Part shown: in pieces, positions 17,326 to 25,262 of the stretch
Layout: each line of letters starts with the position of its first letter
How positions within the stretch are numbered: position 1 is the stretch's first letter
Origin: Arenibacter antarcticus
GTDB lineage: Bacteria; Bacteroidota; Bacteroidia; Flavobacteriales; Flavobacteriaceae
Assembly: GCF_041320605.1 (NCBI RefSeq)
Contig: NZ_CP166679.1
Span: 3,334,001 to 3,398,000 of the forward strand
DNA: 64,000 bases
Direction: 5' to 3'
Position numbers and translations under genes: made by a program
The notes under the pieces: model-generated
The model's database searches: none
Told to the model about the DNA's origin: nothing
What the model saw: only the letters and a program-made list of their open reading frames with translations

Positions 17326-17336
17326 ATTTTAGTTTT

Positions 17337-17801
17337 CTATTCCCAAAACAAATCCTTGGTATTATCCACGAACTTGGTTTCGGGATGTAATTCTGATATG
17401 GTATTCATTTGTTCTTCCGTTGCAACTTTTTGAATTTCGTTAAAAAGGATCCTTTCCTCAAACCTAATATGGTTTTCTAGCTCTTCCTCTATTAGACTTA
17501 TAATTTTCTTAAGCTCTGTGGAAGTATTAAATAGTCGCTCTAACCTTCTGTGTTGTGCAATGGCCTTTTTCACCAACTCATGGTCATTGCCCAATATTGG
17601 AAAAATATATTTCTCTTCTACTTCAAAATGGGGCACCAAATGTGTGGCATAAAACCAGTCCATATAGGTTTTCATCCGTTCCATGGATATTCCTTTTGAA
17701 AAACCTGTCCGTATTTTCCACGATAACAATAATCCTTGGTGATGCTCCCTGCTTATAGGCTGCATTGCCTTGTGTCTTTTAATTGGTTTTTTTTGTTCCA
17801 T
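17337..17801 (-). CDS. Hemerythrin-domain protein
   Basis: 154-aa four-helix di-iron protein. Metal ligands can be read in REHHQGLLL (about residues 19-21), HLVPHFEVEEKYIFPIL (His and Glu), QHRRLERLF and NHIRFEERILFNEIQ. There is no N-terminal ScdA domain, unlike the RIC protein at 18605-19330. Such proteins bind O2 or NO, or sense redox state in the cytoplasm. It is separated by 11 bp from the small membrane protein that follows. Confidence 0.87.
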   Translation of the reverse strand: MEQKKPIKRHKAMQPISREHHQGLLLSWKIRTGFSKGISMERMKTYMDWFYATHLVPHFEVEEKYIFPILGNDHELVKKAIAQHRRLERLFNTSTELKKIISLIEEELENHIRFEERILFNEIQKVATEEQMNTISELHPETKFVDNTKDLFWE

Positions 17802-17878
17802 TTATGGTATCTTTTTATACTAGATCAACTTCCGTTTTTTATGCTCCACTATTTGGGCTTTCCAAAGTGGGGATTCCT

Positions 17879-18232
17879 TTAGTGGCATTCCTCTAAAACT
17901 TTCTGTAGTACTATTGCCTGATTATGCGTCGTATCCTTTGCACCATAAAGTAGGCTAAGGGTTTTCTCCTTTGCTTTTTCGCGAAGCTCTTTCAGTTCTT
18001 TCTCCTTTTCCTTCAATTCTATTCGGTATTTCTTCTCAAATTCTTCAAATTTCTCTGGATCGTGATCAAACCATTTTCTCAGTTTGTTGGAGGGTGCAAT
18101 ATCCTTTATCCAATCATCTAGCATGGCCCTTTCCTTGCTTATTCCCCTTGGCCAGATCCGATCAACCAAGATCCTATACCCATCGCTCTGCGCTGGGTCG
18201 TCATAGATTCGTTTTATCTGCGTTTTATTCAT
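17879..18232 (-). CDS. DUF488 family protein
   Basis: 117 aa with the DUF488 signatures RILVDRIWPRGISKE, WIKDIAPSNKLRKWFDHDP and LSLLYGAKDTTHNQA. The middle (residues of about 60-90) is a highly charged helix rich in Lys and Glu. The biochemical function of the family is unknown. It is often found near redox, globin and stress genes, which matches this neighbourhood. It is the first gene after a 372-bp gap in the minus-strand series. Confidence 0.87.
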   Translation of the reverse strand: MNKTQIKRIYDDPAQSDGYRILVDRIWPRGISKERAMLDDWIKDIAPSNKLRKWFDHDPEKFEEFEKKYRIELKEKEKELKELREKAKEKTLSLLYGAKDTTHNQAIVLQKVLEECH

Positions 18233-18604
18233 CTGAATCTGTTATTATTCCGAAGCTGTTTTTACTCACTAGTTGAGATTTGAATGCTCTAACGCTTGCC
18301 TACCCGTTCCGTTCAGGCGGGCGTCGAAGTGTTATCGAAAGTTTCTGTACGATGTCTAATTGTCTTGTATTGAGGTGTTTGACTATGAAAAATCATCTTC
18401 CGTTAGGGTGCATTTTAATTGGAAACCCGAATTATCCTTTGGCTATGTGGCCATCATTAGAAACCAATAGCGCAATCATAGGGAACATTTTGGCCTACTG
18501 TATGGGCACGGTCTTAAAACTTATTCGTGGAATACACTGTTTCTTAACCGCGCCATATAACAGTCAGATTACTATTACTTTATAGTTGTATATTAAGACT
18601 TAAT
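18233..18604. other. Intergenic region with a GC-rich repeat-like patch
   Basis: 372 bp between DUF488 and RIC. A plus-strand frame of about 100 codons is open (18280-18585), but its composition (many Cys, Leu and Asn, no domain) looks like chance. Positions 18295-18326 form an unusually GC-rich patch (CTTGCCTACCCG followed by CAGGCGGGC). It resembles short imperfect palindromic repeats dispersed in flavobacterial genomes. Confidence 0.45.
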
Positions 18605-19330
18605 TTAATCATTTAATTCCTTTTCTAGGGCCTCCGATTTTGGAAAAAGAATATTATTTTCCAAATGGATATGTCTGTGTAAATCCTCCTCGAACTCCTG
18701 AAGCAAAGAAAAAGTTACCCTATAGGTATTACATGCATCAGCCGGAGGGGTATAATTATCACTTAATTCGTCTATCAATCTAAAGCGATCTCCTTCGTTC
18801 TCGTGCTCTTGCATCATCATCTGAATTGGATTTTGAATGGTACCAAAATGAGGTTTCTCCAAGAGAGTCCCTGTTTGTTTGGCTTTTATCATTTTGCGAA
18901 CAGCCGGGAAGAGAATTAACTCTTCTTTTTTCATATGCATGGCCAATTCCCCAGCACATTTATTAAAATGTTGAGTTATTTCCAATAGCTCTGGGTGTCG
19001 TTCCCCATGAACTCGACATAGTTTGGCCAAGTATTGATTTAAAATCGGGATTTGTGCCTCAACATACCTATGGTGTGTTTTTTCTATATAATCGGCAAGC
19101 AGATCTAGGGGCCAAGTCTTAAAATCAATAGTATCATCGTTTTTTTGATCCTGTACCGATTCAATTTCCTTTAAAAGTAGGTTTGCATCTATTTTGTTTT
19201 TTTCGGCGACTTCTACAATGCTCCTATTTCCCTTACAGCAAAAATCTATTTTATGATTTTTAAAAACTTGTGCGGTACGATAATTTTCGGCTACAATTTC
19301 ACCAATGTTTTTCGTCATTAAATTTTCCAT
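18605..19330 (-). CDS. ric: Iron-sulfur cluster repair di-iron protein (RIC/ScdA/YtfE)
   Basis: Repairs Fe-S clusters damaged by NO or peroxide. The 241-aa protein has the ScdA N-terminal domain with the conserved FKNHKIDFCCKGNRS (Cys31-Cys32). A hemerythrin-like di-iron domain follows, with ligands in KTHHRYVEAQIP, HGERHPELL, HMKKEELILFP, MMQEHENEGDRF and HIHLENNILFPK. Length and domain order are canonical. RIC genes are hallmark members of NsrR/NorR-type NO regulons. This supports reading the whole minus-strand block as NO-responsive. A cupin gene ends 18 bp upstream. Confidence 0.94.
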   Translation of the reverse strand: MENLMTKNIGEIVAENYRTAQVFKNHKIDFCCKGNRSIVEVAEKNKIDANLLLKEIESVQDQKNDDTIDFKTWPLDLLADYIEKTHHRYVEAQIPILNQYLAKLCRVHGERHPELLEITQHFNKCAGELAMHMKKEELILFPAVRKMIKAKQTGTLLEKPHFGTIQNPIQMMMQEHENEGDRFRLIDELSDNYTPPADACNTYRVTFSLLQEFEEDLHRHIHLENNILFPKSEALEKELND

Positions 19331-19348
19331 ATTATTAATTATTAATTA

Positions 19349-19645
19349 TTAAATATTAAAATGTATAGTAGAATCTTTTGCCATTATGGCAACGGCCTTA
19401 AAATTTTCTAATATTTTAAGACTGTGTTCCATGTTTGCTGGAATCAATAAGGTGGATCCTTTTTCTAAAAAGTATTCCTTCCCTTCTGCATTGAGAAAAG
19501 CTTCCCCTTCCTGTACTACGATTACCGCCTCTTTAGTGCTGTGGTGTAGTGGCATTTCTGTACCAGCCAAAGCATTTATTTGTAATATTTTTAGAGAATC
19601 ACCTACTTCTAAATGTGTCAATTCAGGTCTATTTGATATTACCAT
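19349..19645 (-). CDS. Small cupin-domain protein
   Basis: 98-aa single cupin. The first motif GTEMPLHHSTKEAVIVVQEGEAFLN carries the His-His-Glu pattern. The second motif GSTLLIPANMEHSLKI carries a late His, giving a full metal-binding set. It overlaps the end of the tryptophan dioxygenase gene by 17 bp, so the two are translationally linked. Function is unknown; cupins of this size can be small-molecule binders, dioxygenases or sensors. Confidence 0.85.
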   Translation of the reverse strand: MVISNRPELTHLEVGDSLKILQINALAGTEMPLHHSTKEAVIVVQEGEAFLNAEGKEYFLEKGSTLLIPANMEHSLKILENFKAVAIMAKDSTIHFNI

Positions 19646-20561
19646 GATCTAAAATTTTATGGTTTGTTCCCCAGTGTTCAATTTCATCCTTGGACCACAA
19701 CGAAGGGAAAAATTTTCGTTGCTGATATTTTGGATGTAAATATTTCTTCCATTCGGATCCGCCCGTTGCTTCTTTGTTTTCACCCTTACTATTTAAATAA
19801 TGTTCAGCGGTGTTCAAATGAATCAACGGCCATTCTACATTATAAAGCTTGTCAAAGCTGCGGAGCTTATGCCTAAGGGCATCCGGTATATAGGGGAGTC
19901 GTTCTAACTTATCTTCCAAGGTATTGCCCAACAAGCCGTTGGCCGTAGCTATAAATTTCTTTAAGTATTTATCTTCGAACAACTGTAGTGTCAATGATTT
20001 TTTACCGGTTTTTGGGTTGGTACCCGCATCTTTCCAATAAATTTTATCAAAACACTCCCGCAAATCTGGGTTATTTGAAAGTTGATTTTTATAGTTATTG
20101 CTGATTAAATTCACCAAGGAGGTACAATGGAGTTCAATCATTCGAAATTGAGCACATTGAAAACCGCTTGCAGGCGTAAGGGTAGATCGGAAGGTGTTGT
20201 AATCATCATAATTCATCCCAGTCCTCATTATATCGAAAGAGCTGATCAACATGGAGGTATATTTTATTAGTCGCTCTAATTTCACCATCAAAAAATCAGT
20301 AGTAATCTCCTTTTCGGCCACAACCTGTTCTAGTTCATGGAGCATCATTTTTAAAAATAGCTCCGTGACTTGGTGGTACATGATAAAAATGGATTCGTCC
20401 TTGAAATTAGTCCTAGGCTTTTGGAGGGAAAGTAAGGTGTCTACCTCTATATAATCCCAATAAGTAATGGGTTTGGCATGTAAAAGCCCTTTTAAGTAGG
20501 TCTCAGGATTTTCTCCTAGCGCAACGTATTTTTCGGAAATTTTATCAATGGTATTGTCCAT
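19629..20561 (-). CDS. Tryptophan 2,3-dioxygenase family heme protein
   Basis: 310-aa member of the TDO family, which uses heme to open the indole ring of tryptophan to N-formylkynurenine. The distal-pocket segment ESIFIMYHQVTELFLKMMLHE matches the family's FI-x-x-HQ-x-x-EL motif. LIHLNTAEHYL followed by ATGGSEWKKYL and FFPSLW corresponds to the proximal-His and TGGS region. It lies in an NO-related operon between a membrane protein (3-bp gap) and a cupin (overlap), not beside kynurenine-pathway genes. That raises the possibility of a different substrate or an NO-related role. Confidence 0.85.
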   Translation of the reverse strand: MDNTIDKISEKYVALGENPETYLKGLLHAKPITYWDYIEVDTLLSLQKPRTNFKDESIFIMYHQVTELFLKMMLHELEQVVAEKEITTDFLMVKLERLIKYTSMLISSFDIMRTGMNYDDYNTFRSTLTPASGFQCAQFRMIELHCTSLVNLISNNYKNQLSNNPDLRECFDKIYWKDAGTNPKTGKKSLTLQLFEDKYLKKFIATANGLLGNTLEDKLERLPYIPDALRHKLRSFDKLYNVEWPLIHLNTAEHYLNSKGENKEATGGSEWKKYLHPKYQQRKFFPSLWSKDEIEHWGTNHKILDHGNIK

Positions 20562-20564
20562 GGT

Positions 20565-21002
20565 TTACTTTTTATGATAATTAAGTCCATATATAAAAAG
20601 GGCAGCGACTTTTACGACTTCCATTCCCACAAAATAAATGTGGGCGTGTGAGATTGGTACTATTTTATTTTCAATAACGGCATCGGCCCTTATGTCTAAA
20701 ATTGGCAATAGAACAAGGGTCTGGATTACTAAGATAGATATGGGAATAAGTAGGTATAGATTGCTCCATCTAATAATTTTTCCGGCTGTTCTATAAATTT
20801 GGATCATTATGATCAAAGCCAATGCCCATTCTACTTTATTTAATGCGTGAAATACCAATTTCCCTATTTTTAATCCCAAGGGCAGGGAGAGTTCGGCAAC
20901 TTGGAATTTTAGCCACGCCTCCATAAAGCTTATGGCCCCTACAAAACCTATCCATATAAAAACGGAGGCGGGTATTATGGGGTATTTTGTTGCTATTTTC
21001 AT
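20565..21002 (-). CDS. Four-helix membrane protein of unknown function
   Basis: 145 aa with four predicted helices: about residues 10-30, 48-70, 80-102 and 118-140. A histidine-containing SHAHIYFVGMEVVK opens the last helix. Two conserved-looking His (VFHAL and SHAH) could bind heme, but this is speculation. It overlaps the upstream globin gene by 4 bp and is followed 3 bp later by the tryptophan dioxygenase gene. That places it firmly inside the operon. Confidence 0.75.
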   Translation of the reverse strand: MKIATKYPIIPASVFIWIGFVGAISFMEAWLKFQVAELSLPLGLKIGKLVFHALNKVEWALALIIMIQIYRTAGKIIRWSNLYLLIPISILVIQTLVLLPILDIRADAVIENKIVPISHAHIYFVGMEVVKVAALFIYGLNYHKK

Positions 21003-21388
21003 ATCAGTGTCTTTCTGTTGTTGGTGTTGAAGGATTTAATTTTTAAATGGAACATTTCTGCCATTTTATTTGCCCTCCATTGGGCTTCCTCTGCCTTTTC
21101 TCCTTCAAAATTCTCGTTCAGGGTTTGATCGAATAAAAATACCCATCGCTCAAAATGATCCTTTTCAACGGCTAGGTTAACATGGGGCATAAATGGATTT
21201 CCGTAGTAGGAACTTGTACCCAGTAATACCGTACCCCAAAACGTGCACATTTTTTTTAAATGCCCTTCCCAATTATCTTTGATTACTTCGTTAAAAAGAG
21301 GTGCCAACATACTGTCTTTCCTTACTTTGTAATAAAAGGCATCTACCAAGAGTTGAATGTCACCTATATGTTGTATTGAATGTTTCAT
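20999..21388 (-). CDS. Group III truncated haemoglobin (second paralogue)
   Basis: 129-aa 2-over-2 globin, group III. The B-helix FYYKVRKDSMLAPLFNEVI, the E-helix FWGTVLLGTSSYYGNPFMPH and the proximal region HFERWVFLFDQTLNENFEGEKAE are clear. It shares the family with the protein at 16070-16465 but is quite different in sequence, so the two are not a recent duplication. Its ATG overlaps the stop of the preceding gene (TAATG) and its end overlaps the next gene by 4 bp. It is thus tightly coupled to the cbb3-like oxidase module. Confidence 0.9.
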   Translation of the reverse strand: MKHSIQHIGDIQLLVDAFYYKVRKDSMLAPLFNEVIKDNWEGHLKKMCTFWGTVLLGTSSYYGNPFMPHVNLAVEKDHFERWVFLFDQTLNENFEGEKAEEAQWRANKMAEMFHLKIKSFNTNNRKTLI

Positions 21389-21810
21389 TAGAAAAACGAC
21401 TTATATAGTTCTGGGTTCCAGTACATAATTATATAGAACATGGCAAAGCCTACGAATGATATAATCAGGGCCCACACCCAAGCTGGGATGGCTTTTGGGG
21501 TCTCAGATCCCCGTATTACGAACGAATCCTTGGTTTCACTCCCATAGGCGTTAATGGTAATTGGAATTTGGGTGTCCACTACCTCATTATTTTTAAGTCC
21601 CACCACAGAAATAGAGGGACCGTTGCGGACTTCAAACGGAATGGTCCTAATTCCTTCCACATTATTGGATGACCTTGCTACAATCTTTAGAATATGTTTG
21701 CCATCGGGTATCTTGGTCGTGTCCAACACAAACTTTACCGGTGGCGCAAACTCTGCAAAAGGTTGCTGCTCCTCATCTAGATATACCTTTATAATTCTAT
21801 TGTCCTCCAT
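21388..21810 (-). CDS. Membrane-anchored protein with an Ig-like domain, oxidase module
   Basis: Starting at the ATG at 21810 gives 140 aa and a short (14-bp) overlap with the previous gene; a start nine codons earlier is open but less likely. Residues of about 10-100 look like one beta-sandwich (DTTKIPDGKHILKIVARSS, then IPFEVRNGP). This resembles FlgD/Ig-like folds. One helix near the C-terminus (VWALIISFVGFAMFYIIMYW) anchors the protein. No family is recognised. It may be an accessory subunit, analogous in position to CcoH/FixH, but I see no homology to them. Confidence 0.7.
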   Translation of the reverse strand: MEDNRIIKVYLDEEQQPFAEFAPPVKFVLDTTKIPDGKHILKIVARSSNNVEGIRTIPFEVRNGPSISVVGLKNNEVVDTQIPITINAYGSETKDSFVIRGSETPKAIPAWVWALIISFVGFAMFYIIMYWNPELYKSFF

Positions 21811-22081
21811 CTGCTTTAAAATTTTTGTCCCAAACAATATTCTTGATATGGTCTGGACCGTTCTCTTTGGGCCGTACTAGAAATTTTATACTGAAGAACA
21901 AGGTTATAGCAACCAATATAAGGGCAGACCATGTTATGATATAATCTACGTAGCCAGTTGGTCCTCGGCCATGTGTAATGTCTTCCAAGCCTTTTGGCTG
22001 ATTCTCTTTACAGAGGTCACAGGCCATCATCATTGGTTGGTAGGCGAAGAACAGTAGCAATATGATTAAATACTTTTTCAT
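21797..22081 (-). CDS. Small membrane protein with an exported CxxC motif
   Basis: 94 aa from the ATG at 22081, chosen because it overlaps the previous stop as ATGA; an ATG three codons earlier is also open. An N-terminal signal-like helix ends in MMMAC and is followed by DLCKENQP, giving C-x2-C at the exit of the membrane. A second helix (YIITWSALILVAITLFFSIKF) follows a short loop. The CxxC could bind copper or heme or be redox-active. Assembly of the neighbouring oxidase is a reasonable guess. Confidence 0.7.
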   Translation of the reverse strand: MKKYLIILLLFFAYQPMMMACDLCKENQPKGLEDITHGRGPTGYVDYIITWSALILVAITLFFSIKFLVRPKENGPDHIKNIVWDKNFKADGGQ

Positions 22082-22314
22082 TTTCTCCAATAATCGTTTG
22101 CTGCGGCAATCGTTTGGAACTCCAAGGCGATTATCTGTGCCGAGGCTATTAACTGCTGGGTGTCGGTCGCATAGTCCGAACGTAGCTTTTTCCGCGTTTC
22201 TGGGTCGGTTTGGATCTCGGCAATGGATTTTCTTGCCAAGGTAATTGCCAATTGCCTGCCCTGAAAAGGGGTTTCTGTAATTAAACTGGTTAAATAGTTC
22301 TCCATTCCTTCCAT
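22078..22314 (-). CDS. Small helical protein of unknown function, oxidase module
   Basis: 78 aa with no signal or membrane helix. It looks entirely helical, with alternating charged and hydrophobic residues (LAITLARKSIAEIQTDPETRKKLRSD) and an Ala/Ile-rich second half. I do not recognise it. It sits 35 bp after the cytochrome c subunit gene and overlaps the next gene by 4 bp. Co-translation with the membrane proteins suggests a cytoplasmic assembly or regulatory role. Confidence 0.7.
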   Translation of the reverse strand: MEGMENYLTSLITETPFQGRQLAITLARKSIAEIQTDPETRKKLRSDYATDTQQLIASAQIIALEFQTIAAANDYWRK

Positions 22315-22349
22315 TTTAAATTATTTTATTTTTTATCTATTCTTATCGG

Positions 22350-23363
22350 TTATTGGTTGGCCTGATTTTCAATAAAAGCCCTAAATTTTTTTACATCCTC
22401 TTCCTTTACCTCTGATGCACTATTGCCCCAACTACTGCGTTCGTGGTTTGCAATAGCCGCTATTTCGGCATCGGAAAGTTGATCAGAGAAGGGTTGCATA
22501 GAGGCGTATTCGCTTCGGGCATCGTAGCCTTGTAAGATGATCCTGATCATCAGTTCAGGGTCATCGTCGTTTACGATCGGACTTCCCGCCAAAGGTGGAA
22601 ATGCTCCTGAAACCCCTTTTCCATTATCTTGATGGCATACAGCACAAGTCTGTTTGTATAGTTGTGCCCCGTTTAGGGCAGCGCTTTCTTGTTCACCCCG
22701 CATTTCTCCGGTCTGTATCTGCTTTAATGCAGGAATAAATTCCTCGACCTGTCCGTCTGGGAGCTTTACTTGCTTTAAGGATTGTAGGTAGGCTACCAGT
22801 TGTAGTGCTTCCTCCTTGGCTATGACCGTAGTTCCCGATGGAGGGGCAAATGCTTCAGGAAGGTTGACCACCACGTCCTTCTGTTTTACCGAACCGCTGT
22901 CTATCATTTGAAATAACCAAGGGTAGGAGGGCATTACAGACTCGCCCACCACGCTACGAGGATTAAACAAGTGGAGCAAATGCCAATCCTTACTGGATTG
23001 TCTTCGACCTATATCGGTAAGGTCAGGGCCCGTTCGTTCACTTCCCAAAAGGGAAGGCGATTGTCGCCATATATCCATGCGTTCCTTACTGTAATAATAG
23101 TCGGATGGAATAGAAGGGCGATCCCCCCATGTTTTATCCATCTCTATATTACGGACCTGTTGGGTATGGCAAGCCACACAACCTTCGCTGATATAGACGT
23201 GTAGGCCTTGTCTTTCACTGTTGGTCATGTTAGACTGGCCAGGTAAGGGCTCTACATCCTGCATCTGGTAGGCGGGAAATACCGCAATTAGAAAACTCAA
23301 GGATACAAAGCCAATAAGGGCAGCAAGGACAAGTATTTTATGGTTCTTATGAAAGTCGAACAT
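22350..23363 (-). CDS. Dihaem cytochrome c subunit (CcoO-like domain plus cytochrome c domain)
   Basis: 337 aa with one N-terminal membrane anchor (residues 9-30). A CcoO/FixO-like domain follows: heme motif CVACH at 62-66, with the family pattern SERTGPDLTDIGR, HLLHLFNPRSVV and SVMPSYPWL, Met144 being the likely axial ligand. A second cytochrome c domain (CAVCH at 240-244) follows from about residue 230. Two hemes are expected. Canonical cbb3 oxidases have separate CcoO and CcoP, so this looks like a compact electron-entry subunit. It lies 11 bp downstream of the catalytic subunit gene. Confidence 0.88.
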   Translation of the reverse strand: MFDFHKNHKILVLAALIGFVSLSFLIAVFPAYQMQDVEPLPGQSNMTNSERQGLHVYISEGCVACHTQQVRNIEMDKTWGDRPSIPSDYYYSKERMDIWRQSPSLLGSERTGPDLTDIGRRQSSKDWHLLHLFNPRSVVGESVMPSYPWLFQMIDSGSVKQKDVVVNLPEAFAPPSGTTVIAKEEALQLVAYLQSLKQVKLPDGQVEEFIPALKQIQTGEMRGEQESAALNGAQLYKQTCAVCHQDNGKGVSGAFPPLAGSPIVNDDDPELMIRIILQGYDARSEYASMQPFSDQLSDAEIAAIANHERSSWGNSASEVKEEDVKKFRAFIENQANQ

Positions 23364-23374
23364 TTCGTTTTATT

Positions 23375-25183
23375 TTAATTGTTCACGCGTTCCAGTAATG
23401 GAGCGTCCAATGTTTTTACTAATTTTTTATTATTTACCATATAATAAAAGTTATATGCAAAAACCAGATGTGAGACAAACATTAACGAGCCACCTATGGC
23501 ACGCCATACCCAATACGGTTTCATTAAGATTACAGACTCTAAAAAAGGATTTCCATCGATCCAGCTAAGTCCTTTCAGCGTACCACCGGCCATTAGTGAC
23601 ATCATATAAGCGAAGAGACCTATGAACGCCATCCAAAAATGGGCACCCACAAAAATTTGTGGTGGTTCCTTACCCGTTAATTTTGGCAGAATAGTATATA
23701 TGCAGGCCCAAAGAATAAATGTTATGATCCCGTACATGGTCATATGGGAGTGAGCTACGTTAAAATCGGTAAAATGCCATACATAATTGGTAAATCTGAA
23801 GGCTTGTAAGCTACCTTGTGTTGAGCCTACAAAGTAAAATATGACACCTACCAAAAAGAATGGTAGGACATAACTTTTAGAAATATGGTTCCAGCTCCCC
23901 TTCATGGTCATAAGGAAATTGGTAGTACCGGCAACTACCGGAATAAACATGCCCGCACTAAATACTATGGCGGTGGTCTGTAGCCACCAGGGTAGGGGAC
24001 TGAACACAAAATGATGGGTTCCTATCATAGTATAGAACAACATTTGTGTCCAAAAGGCCAACACCCCCAAGGAATAGGAGTAAATGGGTTTGTTAAGTGA
24101 AGAGGGAAGATAATAATATATCAATCCCAAGGTAAATGTCATAAACCACATGCCTACTCCCTGATGCATATAATAACCCTGTATTATGGTCTCACCCAGC
24201 CCGTCTTGAAAATAGGGCAAATACCCAATGATGGCCAATACAGTTGTCCAGATAAGTGCAGCCAGTATATACCAGTTGGACACGTAGATATCCTTTATTT
24301 TTCGGTTGGCAACAGTTTTGTAGAAATTCCAAAAGGTAATCACGAGGGCGATTGCGAAAAGTAGCATGACAGGCCATATATACTCCCGATATTCCCCACC
24401 TCCATTGTTGATGCCGGCCATTAATGAAAGAGTACCCAAAAGGAGGGTTAGGTTGATCAGTATCCATGAATACCAAGCACTTTTATAACTATGTATGGCG
24501 GTATTTGAAGTACGGGCTATCACAAAATAACCCAGACCAATCATAGATAAGGAGGCCCATCCCCAAAAAACGGCATTCGTATGTACTGGTCGGAGACGAC
24601 CAAAAGAAAGCCAGGATTGGCTGTCCATTTCTGGCCATATGAATTTCATACCTACATACTGCCCTACAAGTGTTCCAAAAACCAACCAGAAAACAGCGGC
24701 ACCCAAGTAATAAATTACAATTTTTTTAAGTGGTTCCGGGGTGTCTATACTGAGGGGAGTATTTTTTTTCTCATCAAACATGGGGTTTTCGGGCTCATGT
24801 GTTACCTTATTGACGAGACCTTTACGATCTATTACCTGTTGGTCGCTTCCCAATTCCTTTCCGGATAACTTATAAGTGAGGGCTTTCTTTCGCCGCTCTA
24901 AAATTAGGTCTATTTCATTCTCGTCCATACCTATCAATTCTTCGGAGAATGCCAAATCTTTCTTATGTAATTGCTTTCTTTTAAAAGAATCTATATAAGA
25001 ATTGAGTTTGGCCATTAGTATAATGACAGCGACAATGAGAACAATAAAGAGCAACACGAAAGTTCCTATTATTCCAGGGCTGCTTATCCAATTATCCGTG
25101 TTTATAGTGCTACTATTTTGTGGAAATAATAGCAGTGGTAAAAACAGAAGGAGTGGTATTATGGTAGTTGTTTTGCTATTCAT
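23375..25183 (-). CDS. cbb3-like (C-type) heme-copper oxidase catalytic subunit
   Basis: 602 aa. A hydrophobic N-terminus and an extra helix (about 36-58) precede a charged linker of about 90 residues, then the 12-helix core from about residue 150. Ligands are all present: His201 and His480 (low-spin heme b), His478 (high-spin heme), and His340, His390, His391 (CuB). Tyr384 lies six residues before the His pair and 44 after His340, as does the cross-linked Tyr of Pseudomonas CcoN. The Glu that hydrogen-bonds the proximal His in CcoN (22 residues before it) is Gln456. It is either an O2 reductase or an NO reductase; context favours NO-related work. Confidence 0.85.
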   Translation of the reverse strand: MNSKTTTIIPLLLFLPLLLFPQNSSTINTDNWISSPGIIGTFVLLFIVLIVAVIILMAKLNSYIDSFKRKQLHKKDLAFSEELIGMDENEIDLILERRKKALTYKLSGKELGSDQQVIDRKGLVNKVTHEPENPMFDEKKNTPLSIDTPEPLKKIVIYYLGAAVFWLVFGTLVGQYVGMKFIWPEMDSQSWLSFGRLRPVHTNAVFWGWASLSMIGLGYFVIARTSNTAIHSYKSAWYSWILINLTLLLGTLSLMAGINNGGGEYREYIWPVMLLFAIALVITFWNFYKTVANRKIKDIYVSNWYILAALIWTTVLAIIGYLPYFQDGLGETIIQGYYMHQGVGMWFMTFTLGLIYYYLPSSLNKPIYSYSLGVLAFWTQMLFYTMIGTHHFVFSPLPWWLQTTAIVFSAGMFIPVVAGTTNFLMTMKGSWNHISKSYVLPFFLVGVIFYFVGSTQGSLQAFRFTNYVWHFTDFNVAHSHMTMYGIITFILWACIYTILPKLTGKEPPQIFVGAHFWMAFIGLFAYMMSLMAGGTLKGLSWIDGNPFLESVILMKPYWVWRAIGGSLMFVSHLVFAYNFYYMVNNKKLVKTLDAPLLERVNN

Positions 25184-25262
25184 ATTGAGATATTAATACC
25201 TTTTTATCTTTTATCTAATTTATAAAATGTAATCTGATTTAAAGTACTATTTAAAAATTAAT

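Noticed and set aside
18295-18326. Short GC-rich patch as an attachment site or mobile-element end
   Set aside because: No transposase, integrase or matching second copy is in the window; it more likely belongs to a dispersed short repeat.
18280-18585. Open frame of about 100 codons on the plus strand
   Set aside because: Cys- and Leu-rich with no domain, signal or plausible codon pattern. It runs opposite to the surrounding operon and includes a repeat-like GC-rich patch.
23375-25183. Idea that the cbb3-like subunit lacks the catalytic tyrosine
   Set aside because: The aromatic after the His-His pair is Phe394. The cross-linked Tyr of C-type oxidases is six residues before the pair, and Tyr384 sits exactly there with the same 44-residue spacing from His340. 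Loss of the active-site Tyr is therefore not supported; only the Glu-to-Gln change at 456 remains.
25203-25216. Tandem TTTATCT repeat before the oxidase gene as a regulator site
   Set aside because: It is a direct, not inverted, repeat in very AT-rich DNA, and no second example near other NO genes was found.
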